Shown here in pieces: positions 8,168-15,414 of a DNA stretch of 21,444 bases. The notes under the pieces were generated by a model, which saw only the letters and a list, made by a program, of their open reading frames with translations, was not told where the DNA came from and ran no database searches. This stretch comes from Dehalococcoidia bacterium (GTDB lineage Bacteria > Chloroflexota > Dehalococcoidia > SZUA-161 > SpSt-899), in NCBI GenBank assembly GCA_023271485.1, contig JALPXT010000010.1, forward strand, positions 1 to 21,444, given 5' to 3'. Each line of letters opens with the position of its first letter. Position 1 is the stretch's first letter. A program made the position numbers and the translations under genes.

Positions 8168-8500
8168 GTGAGCATTCTCCTCTCCCCCAACGTCGCTGCC
8201 AACGACATCGGTGGGGTGGAATTCATGATAAGTCCCCGAAAGCTAGGGATCAATGACATAAAGATCACCGCTCGCAGCATGCAGGCTGCCGATGCGATGA
8301 TCAAGACAGTCATTGTTGAACCGGAGGGTGTTTCTCGTGAGATAGTGGAGAACCTCACCTTCTCTGGAGGAACGTCGAGAATCGTGGATACAGGCATTCC
8401 ACCCTTCGTGGTTGAGGATTCCGGGAGGGTCTACCTGGCGGTAACCTCAAGCTTTCTTACCCAGGCCATCGAGGGGCTGGAGGGGCTACGGTCTCTCTGA
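8168..8500 (+). pseudogene. Internal fragment of an alpha-2-macroglobulin-like protein
   Basis: About 110 codons starting at a GTG five bases after the HAD stop. The text resembles the stretch of bacterial alpha-2-macroglobulins just before the thioester: KLGINDIKITARS, then QAADAMIKTVIVEPEGV, then GIPPFVVEDSGRVYLAVTSS and IEGLEGLRSL. In full-length family members (well over 1000 residues) this is followed within a few residues by the P-x-GCGEQ thioester motif. Here the frame stops right at that point and no GCGEQ is seen in any frame nearby. There is no signal peptide, and neither the N-terminal macroglobulin domains nor the C-terminal receptor-binding domain is present. It is best read as a leftover fragment; a small protein that reuses this domain is less likely. 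The family match is recalled from known motifs, not searched. Confidence 0.6.
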
Positions 8501-8802
8501 ATACAATGTGCAAGGACCTGATTACGCATCAACTGATAGAAGTCATAGCGGAAAGGGCAGATGGCTTCGACAGTAAGAAGGTCTTGTCGAAAGGGGCTGT
8601 CGCTAGCCAAGATAATGTCCCAATACAGCCGGCCAACTTCCGCCCATTCCTCAATGCGGAAGTGCTGGAGCGTCACATCCAGCCCCAGGCTGCGCAGGAA
8701 TTCAGCGCCGTAGTCGGCCGCGGCCCGCTCCTGGGGCGATGTTGCCGGCCGGGCCCCGATCTCCACTGCCAACCGGTGAATATGTTTGAGAGGATTCGTC
8801 AT
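8431..8802 (-). pseudogene. N-terminal fragment of an M28-type peptidase
   Basis: The minus-strand frame from ATG 8802 begins LKHIHRLAVEIGARPATSPQ and continues ERAAADYGAEFLRSLGLDV, the start typical of M28 (aminopeptidase Y/bacterial leucyl aminopeptidase-like) proteins. Resemblance fades after about residue 61 (near 8620). The rest of the frame, down to the stop at 8431, is unlike the family and overlaps the macroglobulin fragment on the other strand. None of the zinc-binding His/Asp/Glu motifs of M28 are reached. GAGG lies six bases before the ATG. It follows the 35-codon ORF and the deacetylase on the same strand, so it may once have been the last gene of that operon. The break near 8500-8620 coincides with the end of the macroglobulin fragment, suggesting a rearrangement joint. 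Confidence 0.55.
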
Positions 8803-8835
8803 CGAGTACCTCATCCGAAGCCACCTAAAGCACAT

Positions 8836-8943
8836 CTAGAACAACTCAAAAGCGATGATGTGCCCCTTTCCGTCGTCCTCGATCCTCACTTCATCTCCCT
8901 CGGCGCTCTCCAGGAAGGGCACCGCGTTAATAGCAATTCTCAT
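8836..8943 (-). CDS. Short ORF of unknown function (35 residues)
   Basis: Starts 13 bases after the deacetylase stop and ends 33 bases before the M28 fragment, all on the minus strand. The product starts MRIAINAVPFLESAEGDEV, then an acidic stretch (RIEDDGK) and GHIIAFELF. No signal peptide, cysteine or recognised motif is present. It could be a real small protein, the tail of a lost gene, or chance. It is listed because it fits neatly between two same-strand frames. Confidence 0.3.
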   Translation of the reverse strand: MRIAINAVPFLESAEGDEVRIEDDGKGHIIAFELF

Positions 8944-8956
8944 CCATGCTGCCGCC

Positions 8957-9814
8957 CTATCCGGCCAACACCTGGATGATCTCTGGAATGAGACGGCGGG
9001 CAAGGTTTCGGCGACTCCCGCCACATAGGACAACAGAAACTCTCCCCTGACAAACTCGGTCGGCTACCCCTTTGATCTCCTGAGCAAGCTGGGCATGGCA
9101 GTTAGGGGTGAGCCCGATATCGCCGTAGTCACCCTGCGTTCCGTCGTAGCCCCAGTTCCAGAAGATCATCTCCGGCTGAAAGACTATGGCGCGTGGGAAG
9201 AAGTTTTCTCTGACCAGGGTGAGGTACTCTTCATCGGTTACGCGCCATGGAACGCGAATATTCACTTTGTTGTTCTTCTCCTGGTGATTGCCGGGACAGA
9301 AACAGATGTAGAGGACATCGGGATCATCAAGAAAGATATCCCAGGTGCCATCGCCGTGGTGGGCATCGGTGTCAATGATGGCAAATCTTTTGGCCCCGAA
9401 GTGCCGTCGCAATTCGCAGATGGCGATGGCTGCCCCATTGAAGTAGCAACCCCCTCCAAAGAAATCCCTCCCAGCGTGGTGATCTCCATAACCGGTAAAG
9501 ACGAAGGCATTAGTTATCTCGCCCTTCCATATCCTGATGGCCGCTCCTACCGTGCCTGAAGCTGAAAGCAACGCTCCCTCAAAAGCTCCGCTTCTTTCCA
9601 CTCTCTCGAGCATGTCGGGGGTATGGATCCGGCAGATAATATCGGTGGGAACAGGCTCCAAATCAAAAGCTGATGAGGGTTTCAACGGATAGAATGCGTC
9701 GTAGAGAAAAACATTGTCCAGAGATAGGATTCCCTCCAATGCTTGCGGGAAGTCTCGCAGCCTTTGTCCCTCCTGGTAGTGAAAGAAGATTCCAGTTGCC
9801 ACGACCCAGATCAT
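8957..9814 (-). CDS. Histone-deacetylase-family protein, divergent (Ser at the catalytic Tyr position)
   Basis: A 285-residue member of the arginase/deacetylase-fold (histone deacetylase/AcuC/acetylpolyamine amidohydrolase) superfamily. Visible motifs: the His pair in FTGYGDHHAG (His112, His113), zinc ligands in IDTDAHHGDGT (Asp150, His152) and the third ligand in WGYDGTQGD (Asp224). The C-terminal glycine motif normally reads GGY with the transition-state tyrosine. Here it is CGGSRRN, so Ser267 replaces Tyr. Zinc binding looks intact, but catalysis should be weak or different. The ATG used (9812-9814) lies inside the palindromic element at 9808, so the N-terminus may have been reshaped by it; the family's usual first strand is only partly visible. 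It is transcribed divergently from the canonical deacetylase at 9957. The substrate could be an acetylated lysine, polyamine or other N-acyl group. Confidence 0.82.
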   Translation of the reverse strand: MIWVVATGIFFHYQEGQRLRDFPQALEGILSLDNVFLYDAFYPLKPSSAFDLEPVPTDIICRIHTPDMLERVERSGAFEGALLSASGTVGAAIRIWKGEITNAFVFTGYGDHHAGRDFFGGGCYFNGAAIAICELRRHFGAKRFAIIDTDAHHGDGTWDIFLDDPDVLYICFCPGNHQEKNNKVNIRVPWRVTDEEYLTLVRENFFPRAIVFQPEMIFWNWGYDGTQGDYGDIGLTPNCHAQLAQEIKGVADRVCQGRVSVVLCGGSRRNLARRLIPEIIQVLAG

Positions 9815-9854
9815 CAGGGGGATTCTCCCCCTGAAACCCCCTCAACAGCGGTCA
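9808..9854 (-). repeat. 47-bp palindromic element, copy B
   Basis: Reverse complement of copy A at 7316-7362, with two differences, both in the stretch between TGACCGCT and the G-run. The hairpin is TCAGGGGG/CCCCCTGA with a 5-base loop. The start codon of the divergent deacetylase falls in it. The pair encloses about 2.4 kb that includes two gene fragments. Confidence 0.85.
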
Positions 9855-9881
9855 TTCCTATACGCCACTGTATCACGACGT

Positions 9882-9900
9882 CAACTTGGATGTCAAGTTG
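9882..9900. promoter_or_regulatory. Palindrome in the divergent deacetylase intergenic region, possible operator
   Basis: CAACTTG, five-base spacer GATGT, CAAGTTG: a perfect 7-bp inverted repeat. It lies between the minus-strand deacetylase (start 9814) and the plus-strand deacetylase (start 9957), just upstream of a promoter-like pair for the latter. Size and symmetry fit a dimeric repressor site, but no regulator gene is adjacent. Confidence 0.4.
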
Positions 9901-9909
9901 TGTCTCTTG

Positions 9910-9939
9910 TTGCCTCCGCTGCATCTCATCTGGTATCAT
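9910..9939 (+). promoter_or_regulatory. Candidate promoter for the deacetylase/CoA-transferase operon
   Basis: TTGCCT (9910-9915), 18-base spacer, TATCAT (9934-9939) preceded by TGG, giving an extended -10. It lies 17 bases before the ATG at 9957, which would make a very short leader carrying GGGAGGGG as ribosome binding site. Based on consensus similarity alone. Confidence 0.3.
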
Positions 9940-9956
9940 TGTCTGGGAGGGGCGAA

Positions 9957-10988
9957 ATGGAAGTAGGACTGGTGCACGATGCCATCTACCTGGAACACGA
10001 TACCGGCTCCCATGTGGAGAACAAACAAAGGCTCTCAGCGATAACTTCCTGCCTGGATAAATCGGGCCCTAATGGACAGCTAATCCCCCTTTCGCCACGA
10101 GCGGCCACGGCAGACGAGCTGCTGTCCATACACGCCCAGGGCCACATCGATAGGGTGAAGTCTTATTCTCAAAGGGGCGGGGGGTGGCTCGATGGCGATA
10201 CGGTAACCTCGCCGGGTTCTTACAAGACGGCGCTGTATGCTGTCGGCGGCTTGCTCTGCGGAGTAGACGCAGTGTTGAGCGGGGAAATGGGCTCGGCCTT
10301 CGCCCTGGTAAGACCGCCGGGACATCATGCCACCCCACAGCGGGCTATGGGCTTTTGTCTTTTCAACAATGTCGCCATCGCCGCTCGATACGCGCAGCAG
10401 CGGCACGGACTGGAGCGAGTGCTCATTGTCGATTTCGATGTCCACCAGGGGAATGGCACCCAGGAGGCATTTTACGACGATCCCGACGTGCTCTATTTCT
10501 CAACCCACCAGTATCCCTTCTATCCCGGCACCGGCGATATCGATGAGACCGGCAGTGGGGTGGGGAGAGGGGGGACCGTCAACGTGCCGCTCCCTGCCGG
10601 GTGCGGAGATGACCAATACCGGCAGGTGTACCGGGAGATACTGGTCCCCGTTGCCCGCCGCTTCCAGCCGCAGTTGATCCTCATCTCCGCTGGTTATGAT
10701 GCGCACTGGGCTGATGACATAGCGATGATGGAAGTGAGTGTCCGTGGTTTCGCCGATATCGTCACCATCATCAAAGGGCTCTCAGATGAGCTCTGCGGAG
10801 GACGGCTTCTGGTCACCCTCGAGGGAGGATACCACCTGGAGGCGCTCGCTTACGGCGTCAAAGCAACCCTTGAGGTGCTCCTGGGTAATTCCGATGTCGA
10901 TGACCCTCTGGGGCAGTCGCGGCATTCAAGACAGTCACCCTCCATAGACCTGCTCCTGGAGAGGGTTAAGAAGGTCCACCAGTTGTAG
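9957..10988 (+). CDS. Class II histone-deacetylase-family deacetylase (AcuC/acetylpolyamine amidohydrolase-like)
   Basis: A 343-residue zinc deacetylase with all key motifs. These are the N-terminal EVGLVHDAIYLEHDTG, the charge-relay His pair in VRPPGHHA (His123, His124), zinc ligands in VDFDVHQGNGT (Asp161, His163), the third ligand in SAGYDAH (Asp248), and the catalytic tyrosine in LEGGYHLEAL (Tyr292). The ATG at 9957 is preferred over an in-frame ATG at 9900 because GGGAGGGG sits just before it and the protein then starts at the conserved first strand. The enzyme would remove acetyl (or longer acyl) groups from lysines or polyamines in the cytoplasm. It leads a same-strand group with a DUF2007-like gene 33 bases later and two CoA-transferases. 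AcuC-type enzymes are known to deacetylate acyl-CoA synthetases, so a link to the CoA-transferases is conceivable but inferred. Confidence 0.93.
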   Translation: MEVGLVHDAIYLEHDTGSHVENKQRLSAITSCLDKSGPNGQLIPLSPRAATADELLSIHAQGHIDRVKSYSQRGGGWLDGDTVTSPGSYKTALYAVGGLLCGVDAVLSGEMGSAFALVRPPGHHATPQRAMGFCLFNNVAIAARYAQQRHGLERVLIVDFDVHQGNGTQEAFYDDPDVLYFSTHQYPFYPGTGDIDETGSGVGRGGTVNVPLPAGCGDDQYRQVYREILVPVARRFQPQLILISAGYDAHWADDIAMMEVSVRGFADIVTIIKGLSDELCGGRLLVTLEGGYHLEALAYGVKATLEVLLGNSDVDDPLGQSRHSRQSPSIDLLLERVKKVHQL

Positions 10989-11021
10989 TGGTTTTGCAGC
11001 AACTTGCAGGACGATATCACA

Positions 11022-11348
11022 ATGAAAAGAGTTTACAGTTCGCAAAACAGCACGATGGTGGGCCACCTTAGGAATGTTCTTGAAAATCAAGGCATAATTT
11101 GCTCAATCAAGAACGAGAACCTGTTTAGTGCAGCAGGAGGACTTCCTCCTATCGATTGCTGGCCAGAGCTCTGGGTGGCGGAAGATTCCCAATACGATCA
11201 GGCTAAGGGCCTCATAGAAACAGCTTTGTCTGGCGAGGTTTCGCCTGGTTTACCGTGGAAGTGCCCTGGTTGTGGAGAAGAGCACGAACCCCAATTTGCA
11301 GAGTGCTGGAACTGTGGGGAAAGTCGTCCCCCGGGAATGGCTATCTAA
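11022..11348 (+). CDS. DUF2007-like protein with C-terminal zinc ribbon
   Basis: A small cytoplasmic protein of 108 residues. The first 70 residues (KRVYSSQNSTMVGHLRNVLE, NQGI, WPELWVAED, QAKGLIE) match the pattern of DUF2007, described as a putative signal-transducing domain related to PII-like folds. The tail has two CxxC pairs, CPGC and CWNC, ten residues apart, forming a rubredoxin-like or zinc-ribbon knuckle. The ATG at 11022 is preferred to an in-frame TTG at 11004 because the domain begins right there; CAGGA lies upstream. It sits between the deacetylase and the CoA-transferases with gaps of 33 and 18 bases, so it is probably in their operon. A regulatory or adaptor role is a guess. 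Confidence 0.75.
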   Translation: MKRVYSSQNSTMVGHLRNVLENQGIICSIKNENLFSAAGGLPPIDCWPELWVAEDSQYDQAKGLIETALSGEVSPGLPWKCPGCGEEHEPQFAECWNCGESRPPGMAI

Positions 11349-11366
11349 CCTGGAAGATCAACGTCG

Positions 11367-12536
11367 ATGAAAGATTGTCCGCTTTCCGGGCTTAGAGTCC
11401 TTGACCTGGGCCGGTATGTCTCCGGCCCCTATTGCACCAAGCTACTCGCTGATTTCGGGGCGGAGGTTATCAAGATCGAAAGCCCGAACGGCGGAGACAT
11501 CTCACGACGCTGCGGTCCCTTCCCCGGGGACGCTCCCGACCCCGAGAAAAGCGGGCTTTTCCTCCATCTCAACACCAATAAGAAAAGCATCACCCTGGAC
11601 TGGCAAAGTGAGGCCGGGGTCGAGATACTCCAGAAACTGATCCTCCAGGCAGACGTTCTGGTGGAAAACTACGATCCCGGTGTACTGGACTGCCCATCCT
11701 TGCATGAATTGAACCCCTCGCTGGTACTGGCCTCGATTTCATACTTCGGGCAGGACGGCCCCTACCGTGATTACAAGGGTGCCGATATTGTGGCCCAGGC
11801 CCTCAGCGGAATAATGAAGCTCACCGGTCTCCCCGATCGTGAGCCCTTGAAGATAGCCGGCCCACAGGCCGAATATCAGGCAGGGCTCAACGCAGCGGTA
11901 GCTACAATGACCGCCCTCTATTTTCGAGATGAAACCGGCCTGGGGCAGCGCATCGATGTCTCGGTTATTGAGGTTCTGACCTCTATACTCGAGGGCGCCC
12001 TGCTCAGTTACTCCTATGACCGCGCCTTAAGGAAGCGAGATGGAGCCCGCCACCGGATGCTCCACCCCTCTACCATCCTCCCCTGCAAGAATGGTTATGT
12101 TCACATCGATGCCGGTGCCGATTGGGAAACCTTCGCCCGGTTCCTGGAGATACCGGACGTGGTCGGCTATGGGCCGGAGGAAGCCCGCCGGAAAGCCGAT
12201 GAGGTGGACGCGCATCTGATCCCCTGGCTTGCGTCGCGAGAGGCGGAGGAGATATTCCACCGTGCTCAGGAATGGCGTCTTCCCTTCGCTATGGTGCTGG
12301 GAGCGGATCAACTCCCCGCCGACCCGCAGCTTCGGGCACGGGCGTTTTTCGTCGACACAGATCACCCCATCGCCGGCCGTCTGGCATATCCCGGCGCTCC
12401 CTTCAAGATGAGCGAAAGCACGTGGAGAGCAGGGAGAGCACCACTGCTCGGAGAACACAACCAGGAGATATACTGCGGCTTGCTGGGATATACCACTCAA
12501 GATTTGAGACAACTCAAGGATATGGGGGTCATCTGA
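11367..12536 (+). CDS. Class III (CaiB/BaiF) CoA-transferase, Glu at the catalytic position
   Basis: A 389-residue family III CoA-transferase. Typical features are LSGLRVLDLGRYVSGPYCTK, LLADFGAEVIKIE (residues 27-39), DVLVENYDPG, SISYFGQDGPY, the TGLGQRIDVS strand and the late LLGEHNQEI. These enzymes move CoA between carboxylic acids via an acyl-enzyme formed on an Asp (Asp169 in formyl-CoA transferase). The matching position here, in GPQAEYQAGL, is Glu169. Either Glu does the chemistry or this subunit is the non-catalytic partner of the next gene, whose start touches this stop directly (TGA-ATG). Two-subunit class III enzymes are known, for example succinyl-CoA:benzylsuccinate CoA-transferase. 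GGAAG precedes the ATG. The substrate is unknown. Confidence 0.93.
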   Translation: MKDCPLSGLRVLDLGRYVSGPYCTKLLADFGAEVIKIESPNGGDISRRCGPFPGDAPDPEKSGLFLHLNTNKKSITLDWQSEAGVEILQKLILQADVLVENYDPGVLDCPSLHELNPSLVLASISYFGQDGPYRDYKGADIVAQALSGIMKLTGLPDREPLKIAGPQAEYQAGLNAAVATMTALYFRDETGLGQRIDVSVIEVLTSILEGALLSYSYDRALRKRDGARHRMLHPSTILPCKNGYVHIDAGADWETFARFLEIPDVVGYGPEEARRKADEVDAHLIPWLASREAEEIFHRAQEWRLPFAMVLGADQLPADPQLRARAFFVDTDHPIAGRLAYPGAPFKMSESTWRAGRAPLLGEHNQEIYCGLLGYTTQDLRQLKDMGVI

Positions 12537-13787
12537 ATGACAGAGCTGCCGCTGGAAGGACTGAGAATCATCAGCCTGAGTCAGGTCTATGCCGGCCCCT
12601 ATGCCGGCAAACTCCTGGCGGATATGGGCGCCGAGGTTATCAAGATCGAATCGGCGGTGCGCTCCGGTAGAGGCGGCCGCCAACCACAGCCAGGAGCTGT
12701 TTACCCCGATGGCCAGCCCGGCGAGACGCCCTACAACCGCTCGGCCTATTACAACGAGCTCAACCGCAACAAATATGCTGTCGGTCTCAACCTCTCCGGA
12801 GAGCAGGGGCGGGAGATTTTCAGGAAACTGGTGCGGATCAGCGATGTGGTGCTGGAGAATTTCAGCCCCCGGGTGATGGCTAACTTCGGACTGGACTACC
12901 CCACGTTGAAGCAGATCAAGCCGGAAATCATCATGGTCTCGATCTCAGCCTATGGGCAGACCGGCCCGTATCGGGATTATGTGAGCTTCGGGCGCGGCAT
13001 CGAAGCCATGAGCGGGCTCTCTCAAGTCACCGGCTATGAGGATGGCCAGCCCCTGGGTCCGGGGATAGCCTACGCTGACGCCACCGCCGGCCTGCACGCC
13101 GCCTTCGCCACGCTCGTCGCCCTGCGCTGTCGCCGCCGCACCGGCAAGGGCCAGCACATCGACTTGTCTCTCCGGGAAAGCCTGATCCCTCTGCTCGGCG
13201 AGCACCTTCTGGACTACTCCATGAACGGCAGATCGCCACAGCGCCGGGGGAATCGCGACTCCTCCGCCATGTTCCAGGGCTGCTACCACTGCCGAGGCGA
13301 TGATGCCTGGATAGCCATCGCTATCTGTGATGACGGCGAATGGAGAGCCTTCTGCCACGCCCTCGATAATCCCCCGTGGACAACTGAAGAAAGGTTTGCC
13401 ACCTCCTCACGCCGGCAGCAAAACCAGAGGGATCTGGACAGGAATATTGAGAGATGGACCACCGGACATCAGCCCGATCAAGCAATGTGCATTCTCCAGC
13501 AGGCCGGCATCAGGGCGGGCGCGGTGCGCAGTGCGGATGAGCTCACACGCGACCCTCACCTCTGGGAAAGGGGCTTTTTTGAGATGGTCACCCATCCCGA
13601 AGCCGGCACCCACGCCCACCCCGGCATATCCTGGAAGCTAAGCCGTACGCCGGGAAGAATCCGTATGCCCGCCCCTTGCTTCGCCGAGCACAACGACTAT
13701 GTTTTCGGCGAGCTGCTGGGGATGTCGAAAGAGGAGCTGGCTAAGCTGGCCGAGGAAGGCGTGATAGCCAGACTGCCGCTCCAGTAA
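12537..13787 (+). CDS. Class III (CaiB/BaiF) CoA-transferase with catalytic Asp
   Basis: A 416-residue paralogue of the previous gene. It shares LEGLRIISLSQVYAGPYAGK, LLADMGAEVIKIE, DVVLENFSPRV and SISAYGQTGPY, then IAYADATAGLHAAF with Asp181 in the formyl-CoA-transferase Asp169 position, and TGKGQHIDLS. It has a longer loop after residue 40 (Gly/Arg/Pro-rich). Since the ATG follows the upstream TGA without a gap, the two proteins are probably made in equal amounts and may form one heteromeric enzyme with this subunit as the catalytic half. The role would be activation of a carboxylic acid by CoA exchange. It ends the + strand run; the next genes are convergent. Confidence 0.93.
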   Translation: MTELPLEGLRIISLSQVYAGPYAGKLLADMGAEVIKIESAVRSGRGGRQPQPGAVYPDGQPGETPYNRSAYYNELNRNKYAVGLNLSGEQGREIFRKLVRISDVVLENFSPRVMANFGLDYPTLKQIKPEIIMVSISAYGQTGPYRDYVSFGRGIEAMSGLSQVTGYEDGQPLGPGIAYADATAGLHAAFATLVALRCRRRTGKGQHIDLSLRESLIPLLGEHLLDYSMNGRSPQRRGNRDSSAMFQGCYHCRGDDAWIAIAICDDGEWRAFCHALDNPPWTTEERFATSSRRQQNQRDLDRNIERWTTGHQPDQAMCILQQAGIRAGAVRSADELTRDPHLWERGFFEMVTHPEAGTHAHPGISWKLSRTPGRIRMPAPCFAEHNDYVFGELLGMSKEELAKLAEEGVIARLPLQ

Positions 13788-13828
13788 ATCGGACCAGGGA
13801 AGAAACGAGAATGTCTGAGGGGTGGCGA

Positions 13829-13849
13829 GAGGATAGAAGGCATATCCTC
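13829..13849. terminator. Small hairpin between convergent operons
   Basis: GAGGATA, loop GAAGGCA, TATCCTC: a 7-bp perfect stem in the 91-base gap between the CoA-transferase and phoU. No T-run follows on either strand, so it is at best a weak or Rho-assisted terminator. A 23-codon frame (13811-13882) also covers this gap and is more likely chance. Confidence 0.35.
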
Positions 13850-13878
13850 ATAGTGCCATTCCCGGAAGAGGAACCCAG

Positions 13879-14547
13879 CTAATACTTCGAGGTCCCGATC
13901 TCCTCCATCTTCCCGGTGACGGTGAATACCACCCGCTCGCAGATGTTGGTCACCCGGTCGGCGATACGCTCCAGATTGTGTGCCACCCAGATCAGCCGGG
14001 TCGCTCGGGTGATGGTGCGAGGGTCCTCCATCATGAAGACGAGCAACTCGCGAAAGACCTGATCGTAAAGGTTATCTACCTCATCGTCCTCGGCATTTAT
14101 CCTGATGGCTTCCTCAGAATCACGGTTAATGAAAGCCTCCAGGCTCCGCCGGAGCATATCCCGTGCCTTTTCAGCCATGCGGGGGATATCAATCAGTGGC
14201 TTTAATGGTGGCTCATCACCGATCATTAAAGCGATCCTGGCAATTCCCTCGGCGTAATCGCCCATCCGCTCCAGCTCGGTGATGAGGTTGAGCACGGTGA
14301 TAATGATGCGCAGGTCGCTGGCCATTGGCTGCTGGGTAGCAATGATGGTGATGCAGTCCTCCTCGATCGCAAACCGTTTCCTGTTTATCTTCTGGTCATC
14401 CTCTACAACCTGCTCGGCCAACTGAAGGTCGCGTTTCTTCAAGGCCTCGACGGAGCGAGCGATGGCCTTCTCCACCATGCTGCCCATGATCAGGATCTCA
14501 TCCTGAATTTCCCGCAATCTTTCATGAAAGGTTATCCTTATCTCCAT
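13879..14547 (-). CDS. phoU: Phosphate transport system regulator PhoU
   Basis: A 222-residue, all-helical protein with the PhoU duplication: two three-helix bundles, each with its metal-binding signature. These are ELERMGDYAEGIA in the first half and NLERIADRVTNICE in the second. The start at 14547 is chosen over a longer frame to 14634, because GGAGG lies eight bases upstream and the family N-terminus (TFHERLREIQDEI) follows directly. PhoU links Pst transporter state to the phosphate sensor kinase and restrains uptake and Pho signalling; it is peripheral on the cytoplasmic face. It is the last gene of the pst operon, 22 bases after pstB. No sensor kinase or response regulator gene is present in the window. 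Confidence 0.95.
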   Translation of the reverse strand: MEIRITFHERLREIQDEILIMGSMVEKAIARSVEALKKRDLQLAEQVVEDDQKINRKRFAIEEDCITIIATQQPMASDLRIIITVLNLITELERMGDYAEGIARIALMIGDEPPLKPLIDIPRMAEKARDMLRRSLEAFINRDSEEAIRINAEDDEVDNLYDQVFRELLVFMMEDPRTITRATRLIWVAHNLERIADRVTNICERVVFTVTGKMEEIGTSKY

Positions 14548-14569
14548 CGCCAAAACCTCCAAGCAGCCT

Positions 14570-15346
14570 TTACCCGAACCGGCCGGTGATATAGTCCTCG
14601 GTTCTCTTATCCTTAGGGCGGCTGAAAATCTCACTGGTTAGGCCATATTCCACCATCTCCCCAAGAAGGAAAAAGCCAGTCAAATCCGATACCCTAGCTG
14701 CCTGCTGCATACTGTGAGTTACGATGACTATAGTATATTTGCTTTTTAAGTCTCGAAGTAAATCCTCAATCTTAGCAGTAGCAATCGGATCCAGAGCTGA
14801 ACAGGGCTCGTCAAACAGGATCACCTCCGGCTCAATGGCCAGTGCCCTGGCTATGCAGAGTCGCTGTTGCTGCCCTATGGACAACTCAAAGGCTGATGTA
14901 TTCAATCTATCCTTAACCTCATCCCAGAGGGCGGCATCTGCCAGCGCTTTCTCTATCCTTTCTCTGAGGCTACCACTTTCTCTTGTAATAAGACCATTAA
15001 TCCTGAGTCCATAGGCAACATTTTCAAATATAGACTTCGGAAAGGGGTTGGATTTTTGGAATACCATCCCGACCCTTCTCCTGACTTCCACCGCACTTAC
15101 GTTATTGCCGTAGATATCTTGCCCCTCTAACGTTATTTTCCCCTCAACTCGTGTCCCCGGGATAATATCATTCATCCGGTTAAGTGTTCTGATAAAGGTA
15201 GACTTGCCACAGCCTGAGGGCCCAATGACAGCAGTGACTTTGTTTGCCTGAACGTCCAGGCTCACATCCTTAAGAGCCTGTGTTTTCCCATAATAAACAT
15301 TCAGGTTACGCACCACTATTTTTAGTCTCTCACCCGTATACGACAT
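14570..15346 (-). CDS. pstB: Phosphate ABC transporter ATPase PstB
   Basis: A 258-residue ABC ATPase that drives phosphate import. Walker A is GPSGCGKST (residues 42-50), the signature is LSIGQQQRLCIARAL, Walker B is VILFDEPCSALDP, and the switch His is in IVIVTHSMQQAAR. The N-terminal VRNLNVYYGKTQALKDVSL and the C-terminal RTEDYITGRFG are diagnostic for PstB among ABC ATPases. It works on the cytoplasmic side with the PstC/PstA channel. It starts 68 bases after pstA, a gap with no visible signal except the ribosome binding site (GGAG), and is followed 22 bases later by phoU. Confidence 0.97.
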   Translation of the reverse strand: MSYTGERLKIVVRNLNVYYGKTQALKDVSLDVQANKVTAVIGPSGCGKSTFIRTLNRMNDIIPGTRVEGKITLEGQDIYGNNVSAVEVRRRVGMVFQKSNPFPKSIFENVAYGLRINGLITRESGSLRERIEKALADAALWDEVKDRLNTSAFELSIGQQQRLCIARALAIEPEVILFDEPCSALDPIATAKIEDLLRDLKSKYTIVIVTHSMQQAARVSDLTGFFLLGEMVEYGLTSEIFSRPKDKRTEDYITGRFG

Positions 15347-15414
15347 TCGCTCCCCTCCCGCCGATCCTCTTAATCTTACACTATTAATGGAGATTCAGTC
15401 AAGACATGCGCCCG

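Noticed and set aside
8506..8979. Plus-strand 157-codon frame over the M28 fragment
   Set aside because: Most of it mirrors the M28-like and 35-codon frames on the other strand; the product shows no family motif. The first 40 codons could be something else but cannot be supported.
9095..9559. Plus-strand 154-codon frame
   Set aside because: It lies fully antisense to the zinc-ligand region of the deacetylase, whose motifs are clear.
7316..9854. Insertion sequence or transposon with the 47-bp repeats as terminal ends
   Set aside because: No transposase or integrase frame is recognisable inside, and no target duplication is evident at the ends.
13811..13882. 23-codon frame after the second CoA-transferase
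   Set aside because: GGGAAG upstream is reasonable, but the product is tiny, has no motif and overlaps the phoU stop; probably chance.
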